From the NCBI RefSeq assembly GCF_010723575.1, contig NZ_BLKZ01000001.1, forward strand, positions 1-64,000: 64,000 nucleotides of DNA, in the 5' to 3' direction. Both the position numbers and the translations under genes were made by a program. The notes beneath the pieces are model-generated. The model had not been told where the DNA came from. It did no database searches and saw nothing but the letters and a program-made list of their open reading frames with translations. Numbering within the stretch: the first letter of the stretch is position 1; every line of letters begins with the position of its first letter. Shown here piece after piece: positions 8,852 through 17,285 of the stretch. The stretch is from Mycobacterium bourgelatii (GTDB lineage: Bacteria; Actinomycetota; Actinomycetes; Mycobacteriales; Mycobacteriaceae).

Positions 8852-10054
8852 ATGACCGCGAAGGGTTCAACGATGAAGCCATGCGTCAAATGGTTGCTAC
8901 GCGCCCGTCCCACCGACTACTTGCTGGCCTTAAGCGTTGCGGGAGCTTCGCTGCCGGTGGTCGGCAAGCGGTTGGAGCCGCTGGGTTCTGCTACCGCCAT
9001 GGGTGTCTGGGGCGTGCGGATGGCCCCGGAGTTCATCGCCGCGGCGGCAAAGGAGCGCAAGACCCCGGGTATGGACGACATTCGCCGTCAGGAACTCGCG
9101 GCCACCAACGAGGTGTCCGTGACGGCGCTGCGGGGCATCGTGTCGGCCGCCGAACTGGATGGTGAGTGGCCCGCTCCCGAGCGCACCGCGCCGGTGTTCG
9201 GGGCGCGCAAGCACCGCCGCTTCCTGTTCCGCCGCGACGTCCACTACGGAAACAGTCCGGCCCAACTCCTCGACGTCTGGCGGCGCAAGGATCTGCCCGT
9301 CGAACCCGCTCCGGTGCTGATCTTTATCCCCGGCGGGGCCTGGATCCACGGGGGCCGCCAGGTTCAGGGCTATGCCCTCATGTCCCGTCTGGCCGAGCAG
9401 GGCTGGGTGTGTCTGTCGATCGACTACCGGGTTTCGCCGCACCACCGCTGGCCGCGGCACATCCAGGACGTCAAGGCGGCCATTGCCTGGGCGCGCGCTA
9501 ACGTCGACAAATTCGGCGGCGACCGCAATTTCATTGCGGTAGCGGGTTGTTCGGCCGGCGGACACCTGGCCGCATTGGCCGGCCTGACCGCCAACGACCC
9601 GGAGTTCGAGGAAGAGTTGCCGGAAGGCTCGGACACCTCCGTCGACGCCGTGGTCGGGATCTACGGACGGTACGACTGGGAGGACCGGTCCACGCTGGAG
9701 CGTGAGCGGTTCGTCGAGTTCCTGGAACGCATCGTGGTCAAGCGCAGGATCGAGCGCCACCCGGCCATCTTCCGCGCCGCCTCACCGATCGCGCGGGTGC
9801 ACACCAACGCGCCGCCATTCCTGGTGATCCACGGCAGCCGCGACAACGTCATTCCGGTAGCGCAGGCACGCGGCTTCGTCGAGCGGCTGCGCGCCGTGTC
9901 GCGCTCGGTGGTGGCCTACCTCGAACTCCCCGGGGCCGGGCACGGTTTCGACTTGCTGGACGGCGCCCGCACCGGCTCGATGGGCCACGCAATAGCGCTG
10001 TTCCTCAACCAGGTTCACCGCACCGAGAAACAGTTTGCCAAAGAGGTCATCTAA
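8852..10054 (+). CDS. lipC: Lipase/esterase LipC
   Basis: The product is 400 residues and closely resembles M. tuberculosis LipC (Rv0220, 403 aa), a cell-surface-associated esterase, from the N-terminal WLLRARPTDYLLALSVAG to the C-terminal QFAKEVI. It is an alpha/beta hydrolase with oxyanion motif IPGGAWIHGG, nucleophile Ser234 in GCSAGGH, acid Asp in IHGSRDNVIP, and His in GAGHGFD. An upstream in-frame ATG at 8756 would add 32 unconserved residues; the 8852 start follows a leaderless -10 element and matches family length. It is followed 43 bp later by a WS/DGAT gene and then echA1, a lipid-metabolism run conserved in mycobacteria. Confidence 0.92.
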   Translation: MTAKGSTMKPCVKWLLRARPTDYLLALSVAGASLPVVGKRLEPLGSATAMGVWGVRMAPEFIAAAAKERKTPGMDDIRRQELAATNEVSVTALRGIVSAAELDGEWPAPERTAPVFGARKHRRFLFRRDVHYGNSPAQLLDVWRRKDLPVEPAPVLIFIPGGAWIHGGRQVQGYALMSRLAEQGWVCLSIDYRVSPHHRWPRHIQDVKAAIAWARANVDKFGGDRNFIAVAGCSAGGHLAALAGLTANDPEFEEELPEGSDTSVDAVVGIYGRYDWEDRSTLERERFVEFLERIVVKRRIERHPAIFRAASPIARVHTNAPPFLVIHGSRDNVIPVAQARGFVERLRAVSRSVVAYLELPGAGHGFDLLDGARTGSMGHAIALFLNQVHRTEKQFAKEVI

Positions 10055-10097
10055 CCCTCGCCAGAGGTAATGTCGCGGCTATGACTAGGGAGTCGCG

Positions 10098-11495
10098 GTG
10101 AAACGGCTCAGCGGCTGGGACGCGGTACTGCTCTACAGCGAAACGCCCAATGTGCACATGCACACCCTCAAGGTTGCGGTGATCGAGCTCGATCCGGACC
10201 GGCGTGATTTCAGCATCGACGAATTCCGTCAGGTCATCGCGGGACGGATGGACAAGCTGGATCCGTTGAGCTACCAGCTCATCGACGTGCCGGGTAAGTT
10301 CCACCACCCGATGTGGCGGGAGCATTGCGAGCTCGACTTCGAATACCACATCAGGCCGTGGCGGCTGCCCGCTCCGGGTGGCCGGCGTGAGCTGGACGAG
10401 GCGATCGGGCAGATCGGCAGTACCGCCCTCGACCGGTCCTACCCGCTGTGGGAGATGTACTTCGTCGAGGGCTTGGCAAACGACCGGATCGCGGTGGTAC
10501 TCAAGATCCACCATGCCCTCGCCGACGGTGTAGCGTCGGCGAATCTGATGGCGCACGGAATGGACCTGTTTCGACGGCCGGAGGCCGTCACGTACACGCC
10601 GGATCCAGCGCCGACCAAGCGACAGCTCGTCGGGTCCGCCTTTGCGGATCACATGCGCCACATCGGCCGGATCCCCGCAACCCTGCGTTACACCGCGCAG
10701 GGCATCAACCGGGTGCGACGCAGCAAGGGCAGCTTCCGGCCCGAGTTCACGCCGCCGCCCACCTTCATGAACCACATGCTGACCCCCGAGCGCAGGTTCG
10801 CCACCGCCACGCTGGCGCTGGCCGACGTGAAGGAAACCGGAAAGAAGCTCGGCGCGACGATCAACGACATGGTGCTGGCCATGTCGACCGGAGCGCTGCG
10901 CAGCCTCCTACTGCGTTATGACGGCAAGGCCGAACCGCTGCTGGCCTCGGTCCCGGTCAGCTACGACTTCTCCCCGGAGCGGATCTGGGGCAACCATTTC
11001 AGCGGGATGATGGTGGCCCTGCCGACCGACCTGGCCGACCCCCTGGAGCGGGTGCGGGCCAGCCACGACAATGCGGTCACCGCCAAGGAAAGTCACCAAC
11101 TCATGGGAGCCGAGCTGGTCTGCCGGTGGGCGGCCTACTGGCCGCCGCGGCCGACGGAAGCCATGTTCCGGTGGGTGTCCAGCCGCGACGGGCAGAACAA
11201 GGTGCTCAACCTGAACATCTCCAACGTCCCGGGCCCGCGCGAACGCGGCCGGGTGGGTGGCGCCACGGTCACCGAGATCTATTCGGTCGGGCCGTTGACC
11301 GCGGGCAGTGGCCTGAACATCACCGTGTGGAGCTATGTCGACCAGCTCAACATCTCGGTGCTGTCCGACGGTGTGACGCTCAAGGATCCGCACGAGGTCA
11401 CCGAGGCCATCCTCGCCGACTTCGTCGAAATACGCAGGGCCGCTGGGCTTTCCGAGGAGCTGACGGTCGTCCCCATCGCGATGGCTCAGGCCTGA
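10098..11495 (+). CDS. Wax ester synthase/diacylglycerol acyltransferase (WS/DGAT), Rv0221 type
   Basis: This 465-residue acyl-CoA:alcohol or diacylglycerol acyltransferase belongs to the bacterial WS/DGAT family, which makes triacylglycerol or wax esters. It starts with the typical RLSGWDAVLLYSETP. The catalytic motif HHALADG lies at 138-144 (HHxxxDG). NLNISNVPGP near residue 375 and the C-terminal GLNITVWSYVDQLNISVL are family hallmarks. GTG 10098 is preceded by a good Shine-Dalgarno (AGGGAG, 10086-10091). The gene probably belongs with lipC; echA1 follows 36 bp downstream. Confidence 0.93.
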   Translation: MKRLSGWDAVLLYSETPNVHMHTLKVAVIELDPDRRDFSIDEFRQVIAGRMDKLDPLSYQLIDVPGKFHHPMWREHCELDFEYHIRPWRLPAPGGRRELDEAIGQIGSTALDRSYPLWEMYFVEGLANDRIAVVLKIHHALADGVASANLMAHGMDLFRRPEAVTYTPDPAPTKRQLVGSAFADHMRHIGRIPATLRYTAQGINRVRRSKGSFRPEFTPPPTFMNHMLTPERRFATATLALADVKETGKKLGATINDMVLAMSTGALRSLLLRYDGKAEPLLASVPVSYDFSPERIWGNHFSGMMVALPTDLADPLERVRASHDNAVTAKESHQLMGAELVCRWAAYWPPRPTEAMFRWVSSRDGQNKVLNLNISNVPGPRERGRVGGATVTEIYSVGPLTAGSGLNITVWSYVDQLNISVLSDGVTLKDPHEVTEAILADFVEIRRAAGLSEELTVVPIAMAQA

Positions 11496-11518
11496 CCCGA
11501 GTCCGTTTTCGCTGCCGA

Positions 11519-11524
11519 TACGAT
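11519..11524 (+). promoter_or_regulatory. -10 hexamer TACGAT of echA1, leaderless arrangement
   Basis: TACGAT ends 7 nt before GTG 11532 and no Shine-Dalgarno is seen. This is consistent with a leaderless echA1 transcript in addition to any read-through from the WS/DGAT gene. Confidence 0.4.
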
Positions 11525-11531
11525 CGTCGCT

Positions 11532-12314
11532 GTGAGCGATGAAGCCAACAACTCCGAACCCGCGGTCCTCGTCGAGCAACGTGATCGCATCCTGATCATC
11601 ACGATCAACCGTCCGAAAGCCAAGAATGCGGTCAACGCCGCCGTCAGCCAGGGCCTGTCCGATGCGATGGATCGTCTCGATGGCGACGCCGGCTTGTCGG
11701 TGGCGATCCTGACCGGTGCCGGGGGGTCGTTCTGCGCCGGCATGGACCTCAAGGCGTTCGCGCGTGGCGAGAACGTCGTGGTTCAGGGCCGGGGTCTGGG
11801 CTTCACCGAGCGTCCGCCCGCCAAGCCGTTGATCGCCGCGGTGGAGGGCTACGCCCTGGCCGGCGGTACCGAGCTGGCGCTGGCTACCGACCTGATCGTG
11901 GCGGCCAAGGATTCGGCGTTCGGCATCCCCGAGGTCAAGCGCGGCCTGGTCGCCGGCGGCGGGGGATTGCTGCGACTGCCCGAACGCATCCCGTACGCCA
12001 TCGCCATGGAACTGGCGCTGACCGGCGACAACCTGTCGGCCGAGCGGGCGCACGAGCTCGGCCTGGTCAACGTCCTGGCCGAGCCGGGTGGCGCGCTGGA
12101 CGCCGCAATCGCGTTGGCGGAGAAGATCACCGCCAACGGTCCGCTGGCGGTGGCCGCCACCAAACGGATCATCGTCGAATCCCGTGGCTGGAGCCTCGAA
12201 GAACGCTTCGCCAAGCAGATCGAGATCCTGGCGCCCATCTTCATGTCCAACGACGCCAAAGAGGGCGCGATCGCGTTCGCCGAGAAGCGTGCGCCGCGCT
12301 GGACCGGCACCTGA
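11532..12314 (+). CDS. echA1: Enoyl-CoA hydratase/isomerase EchA1
   Basis: The 260-residue crotonase-fold protein has the usual family length. It shows NRPKAKNAVN near the N-terminus, the oxyanion-hole segment GGSFCAGMDLKAF, and the second oxyanion loop GYALAGGTELALATDLIVAA. The catalytic-glutamate region reads PEVKRGLVAGGGG, so the usual dehydration Glu pair should be checked. Crotonases hydrate or isomerise enoyl-CoA in beta-oxidation in the cytoplasm. The position after lipC and the WS/DGAT gene matches Rv0222. The end is separated from a convergent TetR gene by a long hairpin. Confidence 0.92.
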   Translation: MSDEANNSEPAVLVEQRDRILIITINRPKAKNAVNAAVSQGLSDAMDRLDGDAGLSVAILTGAGGSFCAGMDLKAFARGENVVVQGRGLGFTERPPAKPLIAAVEGYALAGGTELALATDLIVAAKDSAFGIPEVKRGLVAGGGGLLRLPERIPYAIAMELALTGDNLSAERAHELGLVNVLAEPGGALDAAIALAEKITANGPLAVAATKRIIVESRGWSLEERFAKQIEILAPIFMSNDAKEGAIAFAEKRAPRWTGT

Positions 12315-12337
12315 CCTTTACGGGAACCTTTACCCGC

Positions 12338-12393
12338 GAGCAGACGCAAACTCGTACGAAAACACCGGTTTTCGTACGAGTTTGCGTCTGCTC
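12338..12393. terminator. Long perfect hairpin, GAGCAGACGCAAA family copy 1
   Basis: The arms 12338-12363 and 12368-12393 are perfectly complementary over 26 bp around a 4-nt loop and begin with GAGCAGACGCAAA. The hairpin lies between the convergent stops of echA1 and the TetR gene, where it could end transcription from both sides. Two further copies occur at 35547 and 38808. Confidence 0.75.
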
Positions 12394-12400
12394 ACCGGGG

Positions 12401-12991
12401 TCACGCGGTCAGGTAGCGCTGTACCGTCGGACCCACCCAGGCCACCAGCTCCTCGATGCTGCTCGATGCCATCGGCTCGATCTTGAGCTGGTAACGCGCG
12501 AACGCGAGACCGGCCAGGTGGCTGGCCACCAACTCGACCCGCAGTTCGGCGTCGCTGACCTCAAACTCCTCGGCGATCCGGCTGGCGATCGGCCCGGCAA
12601 GGCTGTCGTGCAACACCTTTCGCGCCTTGGGATGAATGGCCGCTGACCGCCACAGGGTCAGGAACGGCTCGAAACCGGCGTCCTCGTCCCAATGCTGCAG
12701 GAACCGGCGCACCAACCGGGGGCCGACGTCGTCGCGGCCCTCGTCCAACACCGTGGCCAGATGCTGCAGCGGGTGCTCGGGCCCGGCCAGCGTCGACGCG
12801 GTGAAGAGCCCCTCCTTGTTGTCGAAGAAGTAATAGACCATCGCGACGTCCACACCGGCGTCGGCGGCAATCGCTCGGATGGTGGCTCCGTCGTAACCCT
12901 CGCGGGTGAACCGCGCCCGCGCTGCCTCGATGATCCGCTGCTTGCTCTGCTGGCCAGTGCGCCAGCGGCCGCTGCGCCGGCGCTCTGACAT
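12401..12991 (-). CDS. TetR-family transcriptional regulator
   Basis: The 196-residue regulator has a TetR DNA-binding domain in residues ~10-60: RIIEAARARFTREGYDGATI, RAIAADAGVDVAMVYYFFDN. The C-terminal ligand domain includes the LFTASTLAGPEHPLQHLA region. The start at 12991 is preferred over ATG 13003 because a -10 hexamer TATGCT ends 7 nt upstream (leaderless spacing), and the longer start would lie within that element. The gene is divergent from a membrane methyltransferase gene, and an operator-like palindrome sits between them, so it probably controls itself and that neighbour. Confidence 0.9.
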   Translation of the reverse strand: MSERRRSGRWRTGQQSKQRIIEAARARFTREGYDGATIRAIAADAGVDVAMVYYFFDNKEGLFTASTLAGPEHPLQHLATVLDEGRDDVGPRLVRRFLQHWDEDAGFEPFLTLWRSAAIHPKARKVLHDSLAGPIASRIAEEFEVSDAELRVELVASHLAGLAFARYQLKIEPMASSSIEELVAWVGPTVQRYLTA

Positions 12992-12998
12992 GCGTACC

Positions 12999-13020
12999 AG
13001 CATACTTCAACGCCCGTTGA
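12999..13020. promoter_or_regulatory. TetR-type operator TCAACGCCCGTTGA with adjacent -10
   Basis: TCAACG (13007-13012) and CGTTGA (13015-13020) are inverted around CC. The minus-strand -10 TATGCT (12999-13004) lies directly next to it. This placement suggests autorepression of the TetR gene and control of the divergent gene at 13069. Confidence 0.6.
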
Positions 13021-13068
13021 TGATTGTGCATCCGCGGCGTACAGTCAAACTTGAACGGAGGTTGAAGA

Positions 13069-13614
13069 ATGACTGTTGACTCGCAAAGCCAGAACACGCA
13101 GAAGCGGCAACTGTGGTGGCGACACCTGCTCTCGGTGCTGATCGCGCCGTTCACCGTGACCGTGATAATCCCGGCGCTCATCGCCGACGCCGCCGGCGTC
13201 CGGGCGCCGGATTTGAGCTCGCCCGCAACGGTGGCGCTGGTAATCCTCGGCGGCCTGTTGGTCGCGGCTGGGTTGACCATGTTGATCTGGACCGTGGTGC
13301 TGTTCGACCGGGTGGGCAAGGGCACCCTCGGGGTGGGCAAAGTGCTCGGCGAACCGATCCGACTGGTGGTCCGGGGGCCCTACCGGCACGTCCGCAACCC
13401 GATGATCAGCGGAGTGGTGGCCATCCTGCTCGGCGAGGCGCTTATCGCGTCGTCCGGCTGGCTACTGCTGTGGTTCGCGGCGTTCTTCACGCTGCTCGCC
13501 ACGGTCATCCGGTTCTGGGAGGAACCCCACCTGACGGAGAAGTTCGGCGCCGATTACGTCGAGTACCGCCGCAACGTTCCGGCCTGGATCCCGCGAATCA
13601 CCCCATGGCGCTGA
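13069..13614 (+). CDS. Isoprenylcysteine carboxyl methyltransferase/PEMT-family membrane protein
   Basis: The 181-residue polytopic membrane protein has hydrophobic segments near residues 20-45, 53-80 and 105-140. Its C-terminal half carries the ICMT/phospholipid-methyltransferase signature: GPYRHVRNPM, then EEPHLTEKFGADYVEYRRNV and PAWIPR. Family members use SAM to methylate lipids or prenylated cysteines at the membrane; the substrate here is unknown. ATG 13069 follows a strong GGAGG (13057-13061). The divergent TetR gene and the palindrome between them suggest ligand-controlled expression. Confidence 0.85.
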   Translation: MTVDSQSQNTQKRQLWWRHLLSVLIAPFTVTVIIPALIADAAGVRAPDLSSPATVALVILGGLLVAAGLTMLIWTVVLFDRVGKGTLGVGKVLGEPIRLVVRGPYRHVRNPMISGVVAILLGEALIASSGWLLLWFAAFFTLLATVIRFWEEPHLTEKFGADYVEYRRNVPAWIPRITPWR

Positions 13615-13691
13615 TGCGCTGATCGCGCGATTCGGCATGGGTTACACTATCGACAAGTTTTGTAAAGGCCGGGGACGCCGAAGGGTCGAAG

Positions 13692-15185
13692 TTGAGCATT
13701 TCGCTGCTACTAGAGATGGCTGCGTCCAGCAATCCCGATCGCACCGCTGTGGTTTCCGACGATGCCCGCCTCACGACGCAGCAGCTCAGTGACCTCGCCG
13801 ATGGCGGCGCGGGCGTCGTGGCGGGATCGACGGCCCAGCACGTCGCCTACATCGGCACCGGCGGCGCGATGCTGCCGCTGCTGATCTTCGCCGCGGCTCG
13901 GGCGGGCGTTCCGTTCACGCCGATCAACTACCGGCTGTCCGCCGACGGCATCCAGGCCCTGATCGCGCGGCTGCCGGATCCGCTGGTGATCGTCGACGAC
14001 CGCTACCGCGAAGCGGTCGGCACGGTGTCCGAACGCGTGCTGGTCTCCGACGAATTTCTAACGGCCGCAAAGGGTGCGGACCCGGCGATGGAGTTCGCGG
14101 ATCCGGACTCGGTTGCGGTCGTGCTGTTTACGTCGGGCACGACGTCGCAGCCCAAGGCCGTCGAGCTCACCCACAACAATCTGACCAGCTACGTCACCGG
14201 GACCGTCGAATTCGAGTCGGCCGCGCCCACCGACGCCGCATTGATCTGCGTGCCGCCCTATCACATCGCCGGGGTGGGGGCGGCGCTGTCCAATCTGTAC
14301 GCGGGCAGAAAGATGGTGTACCTGCCCAACTTCGACGCCGCCGAGTGGGTGCGGCTGGCCAATGCCGAACGGGTCACCACGGCGACGGTGGTGCCCACCA
14401 TGCTGGACCGCATCGTCACGGTGCTCGAAACCGGTGAGCACAAGCTGACCACGCTGCGCAACCTCGCCTATGGCGGCTCGAAGGTGGGTCTGCCCCTGGT
14501 GCGACGGGCGCTCGAGTTGCTGCCCGATGTCGGCTTCGTCAACGCCTACGGCCTGACCGAGACGAGTTCGACGATCGCGGTGTTGACCCCCGATGACCAC
14601 CGTGCCGCTCAGGCCGCCTCCGATGCCGCCGCCGCCAGGCGGTTGGGCTCGGTCGGACGTCCGGTGCCCGGCATCGAGCTGCAGATCCGCGGCGAAGACG
14701 GCACCGTGCTGGGGCCGGGGCAAACCGGCGAGCTGTACGTGCGCGGGGAGCAGGTCTCCGGCCGCTACACCGGCATCGGGTCCGTGCTCGATGAGGACGG
14801 CTGGTTTCCGACGAAAGACATCGCGTTTCTCGACGAAGACGGCTACCTGTTCATCGGGGGCCGCAGCGACGACACCATCATCCGCGGCGGCGAGAACATC
14901 GCGCCCGCCGAGCTGGAGGAGGTGCTCATCGAGCACCCAGACGTGCGCGACGTCGCCGTCGTGGGCGTCGAGGATCCGCAATGGGGACAGGCGATCGTCG
15001 CCGTGGTGGTGCCCTCGGCGGGCGCCGACCCTGACCCCGACGAACTCCGCGAATATGTCCGCAAGAGCTTGCGCGGGTCACGCACCCCCGACCGGGTAGT
15101 GTTCCGCGACGAGCTGCCCACCACCGCCACCGGCAAAGTGCTACGCCGGGAGATCATCGAAGAACTGGCAGGTACGAAAACATGA
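13692..15185 (+). CDS. Class I adenylate-forming acyl-CoA ligase (FadD-like)
   Basis: The 497-residue ANL-superfamily enzyme adenylates a carboxylic acid and transfers it to CoA. The P-loop-like motif TSGTTSQPK lies at 147-155, followed by NAYGLTETSS, a GRSDDTIIRGGENIAPAE hinge, and the catalytic Lys482 in TATGKVLRR. The substrate is unknown. The start is TTG 13692; a -10-like TACACT lies at 13643-13648. The stop overlaps the next ATG by 4 nt (ATGA), so a 98-aa partner protein is translationally coupled. A crotonase gene and a TetR gene follow, which fits a small acyl-CoA catabolic locus. Confidence 0.9.
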   Translation: MSISLLLEMAASSNPDRTAVVSDDARLTTQQLSDLADGGAGVVAGSTAQHVAYIGTGGAMLPLLIFAAARAGVPFTPINYRLSADGIQALIARLPDPLVIVDDRYREAVGTVSERVLVSDEFLTAAKGADPAMEFADPDSVAVVLFTSGTTSQPKAVELTHNNLTSYVTGTVEFESAAPTDAALICVPPYHIAGVGAALSNLYAGRKMVYLPNFDAAEWVRLANAERVTTATVVPTMLDRIVTVLETGEHKLTTLRNLAYGGSKVGLPLVRRALELLPDVGFVNAYGLTETSSTIAVLTPDDHRAAQAASDAAAARRLGSVGRPVPGIELQIRGEDGTVLGPGQTGELYVRGEQVSGRYTGIGSVLDEDGWFPTKDIAFLDEDGYLFIGGRSDDTIIRGGENIAPAELEEVLIEHPDVRDVAVVGVEDPQWGQAIVAVVVPSAGADPDPDELREYVRKSLRGSRTPDRVVFRDELPTTATGKVLRREIIEELAGTKT

Positions 15186-15478
15186 TCAAGAACGGAACCC
15201 GTCTGGCCAGTCAGGTCTGTGACACCCAGGTCATCGTGGTCCGAAGCGCCGACAGTCTGGACGACCTGCGTTGCGGCGGCGTGCCCATGGTGCCGATCGG
15301 CGGCGAGCGCTCGGGCGAACTCGACCCGGCCTTCGCTGGCGGCACCGTGATGGGGAAGCGCTACGTCGACGAGAACGGCGCTGAAGTGCTGGTCACCAAG
15401 CCGGGGGCGGGGAGCCTGAGCATCGGCACCACGCCGCTGCAGCTCAAAGAGGTAAAGCCGCTACCCGCCAGCGACTGA
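15182..15478 (+). CDS. Conserved-looking 98-aa protein coupled to acyl-CoA ligase
   Basis: I do not recognise a characterised family. The 98-residue protein has two cysteines in its first third (ASQVCDTQVIVV and LRCGGVPMVP), a central GKRYVDENGAEVLVTKPGAG and a C-terminal LKEVKPLPASD. It looks like a small beta-rich soluble domain, and the Cys pair could bind metal. The ATG overlaps the ligase stop by 4 nt, so the two are made together; an accessory role to the ligase is inference. The 3' end overlaps the convergent TetR gene by 18 nt. Confidence 0.75.
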   Translation: MIKNGTRLASQVCDTQVIVVRSADSLDDLRCGGVPMVPIGGERSGELDPAFAGGTVMGKRYVDENGAEVLVTKPGAGSLSIGTTPLQLKEVKPLPASD

Positions 15479-16120
15479 ACTGCGGTCCTCGCCCTTTTCG
15501 GCCTTCCCGGACGGGCTGTTGCGCCGCACGAATTTCCTTGCCTCGATCAGGAATTCGAGCTGCTCGCCCACTTCGCGCAGCGGGCCGATGCTGCGCATCG
15601 AGCGGCACAGCACAACGGCGCCCTCCAGGGCGGCGAGCGACATCACGGCCAGCGACGCCGACTCGGTCTCGTCGAAGCCCTCCGTCACAAAAGCCTGCTC
15701 GAGCGCAGTGCACCAACGGTGCAGGATGACGCCGGCTTCGTTGACGAGGTCGAGTTCGTCGTCGGCGGAGCCGATGGCGGCCGCCACCACCGGGCAGCCG
15801 GCGGTGAACTCGCCCTCGACCAGCAGGTGTTCCCAGAACTCGATGAAATCGTGCACTACCCCGCTGGCGCCGCGGGGGACGGTGTCTTCGATCTTGGCGG
15901 TGATGGCATCCCCCGCATAACGCAGTGCGTCGAGCAGAATTTGATTTCGGCCATCGGGGAAGTGGTGGTAGACGGAGCCGCGCGGGGCGCCGCTACGTGC
16001 CAGCACCGCGTCGATGGTGACTCCGGCCGCGCCCCGTTCACGTAGCACCTCTGCGGCGCTGACCAGCATCTTCGTGCGGGTGCCCCCGCGCTTGGGTGCG
16101 AAGGGGTCGGCCGGCCTCAT
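15461..16120 (-). CDS. TetR-family regulator (LmrA/YxaF-like)
   Basis: The 219-residue regulator has its TetR helix-turn-helix at about residues 15-65 (MLVSAAEVLRERGAAGVTID, VLARSGAPRGSVYHHFPDGR). The phrase GAPRGSVYHHFPDG and the C-terminal GCPVVAAA segment fit the LmrA/YxaF subgroup. ATG 16120 overlaps the stop of a 36-codon ORF (ATGA), so initiation may be coupled to it. It lies between an acyl-CoA ligase operon and a crotonase gene and may regulate either; no clear operator was found. The C-terminal end overlaps the 98-aa gene on the other strand. Confidence 0.88.
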   Translation of the reverse strand: MRPADPFAPKRGGTRTKMLVSAAEVLRERGAAGVTIDAVLARSGAPRGSVYHHFPDGRNQILLDALRYAGDAITAKIEDTVPRGASGVVHDFIEFWEHLLVEGEFTAGCPVVAAAIGSADDELDLVNEAGVILHRWCTALEQAFVTEGFDETESASLAVMSLAALEGAVVLCRSMRSIGPLREVGEQLEFLIEARKFVRRNSPSGKAEKGEDRSSVAGG

Positions 16121-16227
16121 GCGGCGTTAGGTGCCGGCGCCGCCGTCGGCAAAGAGGGCGAGTGCCGAACCGACGGCCAGCGCAGGGTGAACCGCAAACC
16201 CGCAATGTTGACTTCGATGACCCGCAT
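16117..16227 (-). CDS. 36-aa small ORF coupled to the TetR gene
   Basis: ATG 16227 is preceded by a strong Shine-Dalgarno (GGGGAGA at about 16233-16239, 5 nt spacer). The ORF reads MRVIEVNIAGLRFTLRW and then a Ser/Pro/Ala-rich tail, ending in a TGA that overlaps the TetR ATG as ATGA. The good ribosome site and exact stop-start overlap argue for real translation. It may be a leader or coupling peptide. No family is recognised. Confidence 0.6.
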   Translation of the reverse strand: MRVIEVNIAGLRFTLRWPSVRHSPSLPTAAPAPNAA

Positions 16228-16430
16228 GGCTGTCTCCCCACGTGTATATGGCTGTCACGCGCCCGGGGGCAACGGTGACTATGTTAGAAAGCATATTCAA
16301 CAACCGTAAAGTAGGCAAGTCTCGGGCTCACGGTGGCCATTGAGCTGGGCTTACCCGCATAAAGTGACCTTAGAATGCTATTAAGTTATGTGTTCTTGCA
16401 TAATGCGTACGTCTGCGGTTCACTGAGGCG

Positions 16431-17216
16431 ATGACTAGCGACACGGTGTCCTTGGAGCGGGACGGGCATGTTCTGCTGATCGGGCTCAACCGACCCCATA
16501 AGCGCAATTCGTTCGATCGCGCCATGCTCGCCGACCTCTCCCGTGCCTACGGGCTGCTCGAAGCCGACGATTCGCTACGTGCCGGCGTGCTCTTCGCGCA
16601 CGGCGACCACTTCACCGCGGGGTTGGACCTCGTCGACGTCGGCCCAAGCATCGCGGCCGGGGAGTTCAAACTCCCGGAGGACGGCCGCGACCCGTGGCGC
16701 CTGGACGGCGAGTGGACCACGCCGGTGATCGCGGTCGCGCACGGCTGGTGCATGACGCTGGGCATTGAGTTGTTACTGGCCGCCGATATCCGTATCGCCG
16801 CCGTCGGGACCCGGTTCACCCAGCTCGAGGTGCAACGCGGCATCTACCCGTTCGGCGGCGCGACCATCCGCCTGCCGCGCGACGCGGGGTGGGGTAACGC
16901 CATGCGGTGGTTGCTCACCGGCGATGAGTTCGACGCCGCGGAGGCGCACCGGATCGGGCTGGTTCAAGAGGTTGCCGACGATGCGGCGGCGGCCCTGGCC
17001 CGTGCCCGCGAGATCGCGCACACGATTGCCGACCGCGCCGCGCCATTGGGTGTGCGGGCCACGCTGGCCTCGGCGCACCGAGCCCGATCCCAGGGCGAGG
17101 CGGCCGCGATCGAGCGACTGCGCCCCGATGTGGCGGCGCTGTTCGCCAGCGCCGACGCGGCCGAGGGCGTGCAGTCGTTCATCGAGCGCCGGCCGGCTAA
17201 GTTCTCGGGACGCTAA
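16431..17216 (+). CDS. Enoyl-CoA hydratase/isomerase family protein
   Basis: The 261-residue crotonase-fold protein shows LNRPHKRNSFD near residue 20, HGDHFTAGLDLVDV for the first oxyanion segment, and AHGWCMTLGIELLLAADIRI for the second. The expected Glu of the second catalytic position may be in QLEVQRGIYPFGG. The substrate is unknown. No strong Shine-Dalgarno precedes ATG 16431 (GAGGCG is weak). The gene is convergent with an aldehyde dehydrogenase gene, from which it is separated by a perfect 17-bp hairpin. Confidence 0.88.
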   Translation: MTSDTVSLERDGHVLLIGLNRPHKRNSFDRAMLADLSRAYGLLEADDSLRAGVLFAHGDHFTAGLDLVDVGPSIAAGEFKLPEDGRDPWRLDGEWTTPVIAVAHGWCMTLGIELLLAADIRIAAVGTRFTQLEVQRGIYPFGGATIRLPRDAGWGNAMRWLLTGDEFDAAEAHRIGLVQEVADDAAAALARAREIAHTIADRAAPLGVRATLASAHRARSQGEAAAIERLRPDVAALFASADAAEGVQSFIERRPAKFSGR

Positions 17217-17226
17217 ACCTGCCCAG

Positions 17227-17276
17227 CAGCCGCGAAATCCCCCAAAACGTGCCCGTTCCGGGGGATTTCGCGGCTG
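17227..17276. terminator. 17-bp perfect hairpin between convergent genes
   Basis: The arms 17227-17243 and 17260-17276 are fully complementary (core CGCGAAATCCCCC) around a 16-nt loop. It sits in the 69-bp gap between a crotonase gene and the aldehyde dehydrogenase gene, and a bidirectional terminator role is likely. Its sequence differs from the GAGCAGACGCAAA hairpins, but the 16-nt loop length is the same as in two of them. Confidence 0.7.
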
Positions 17277-17285
17277 TTCGCGGGG

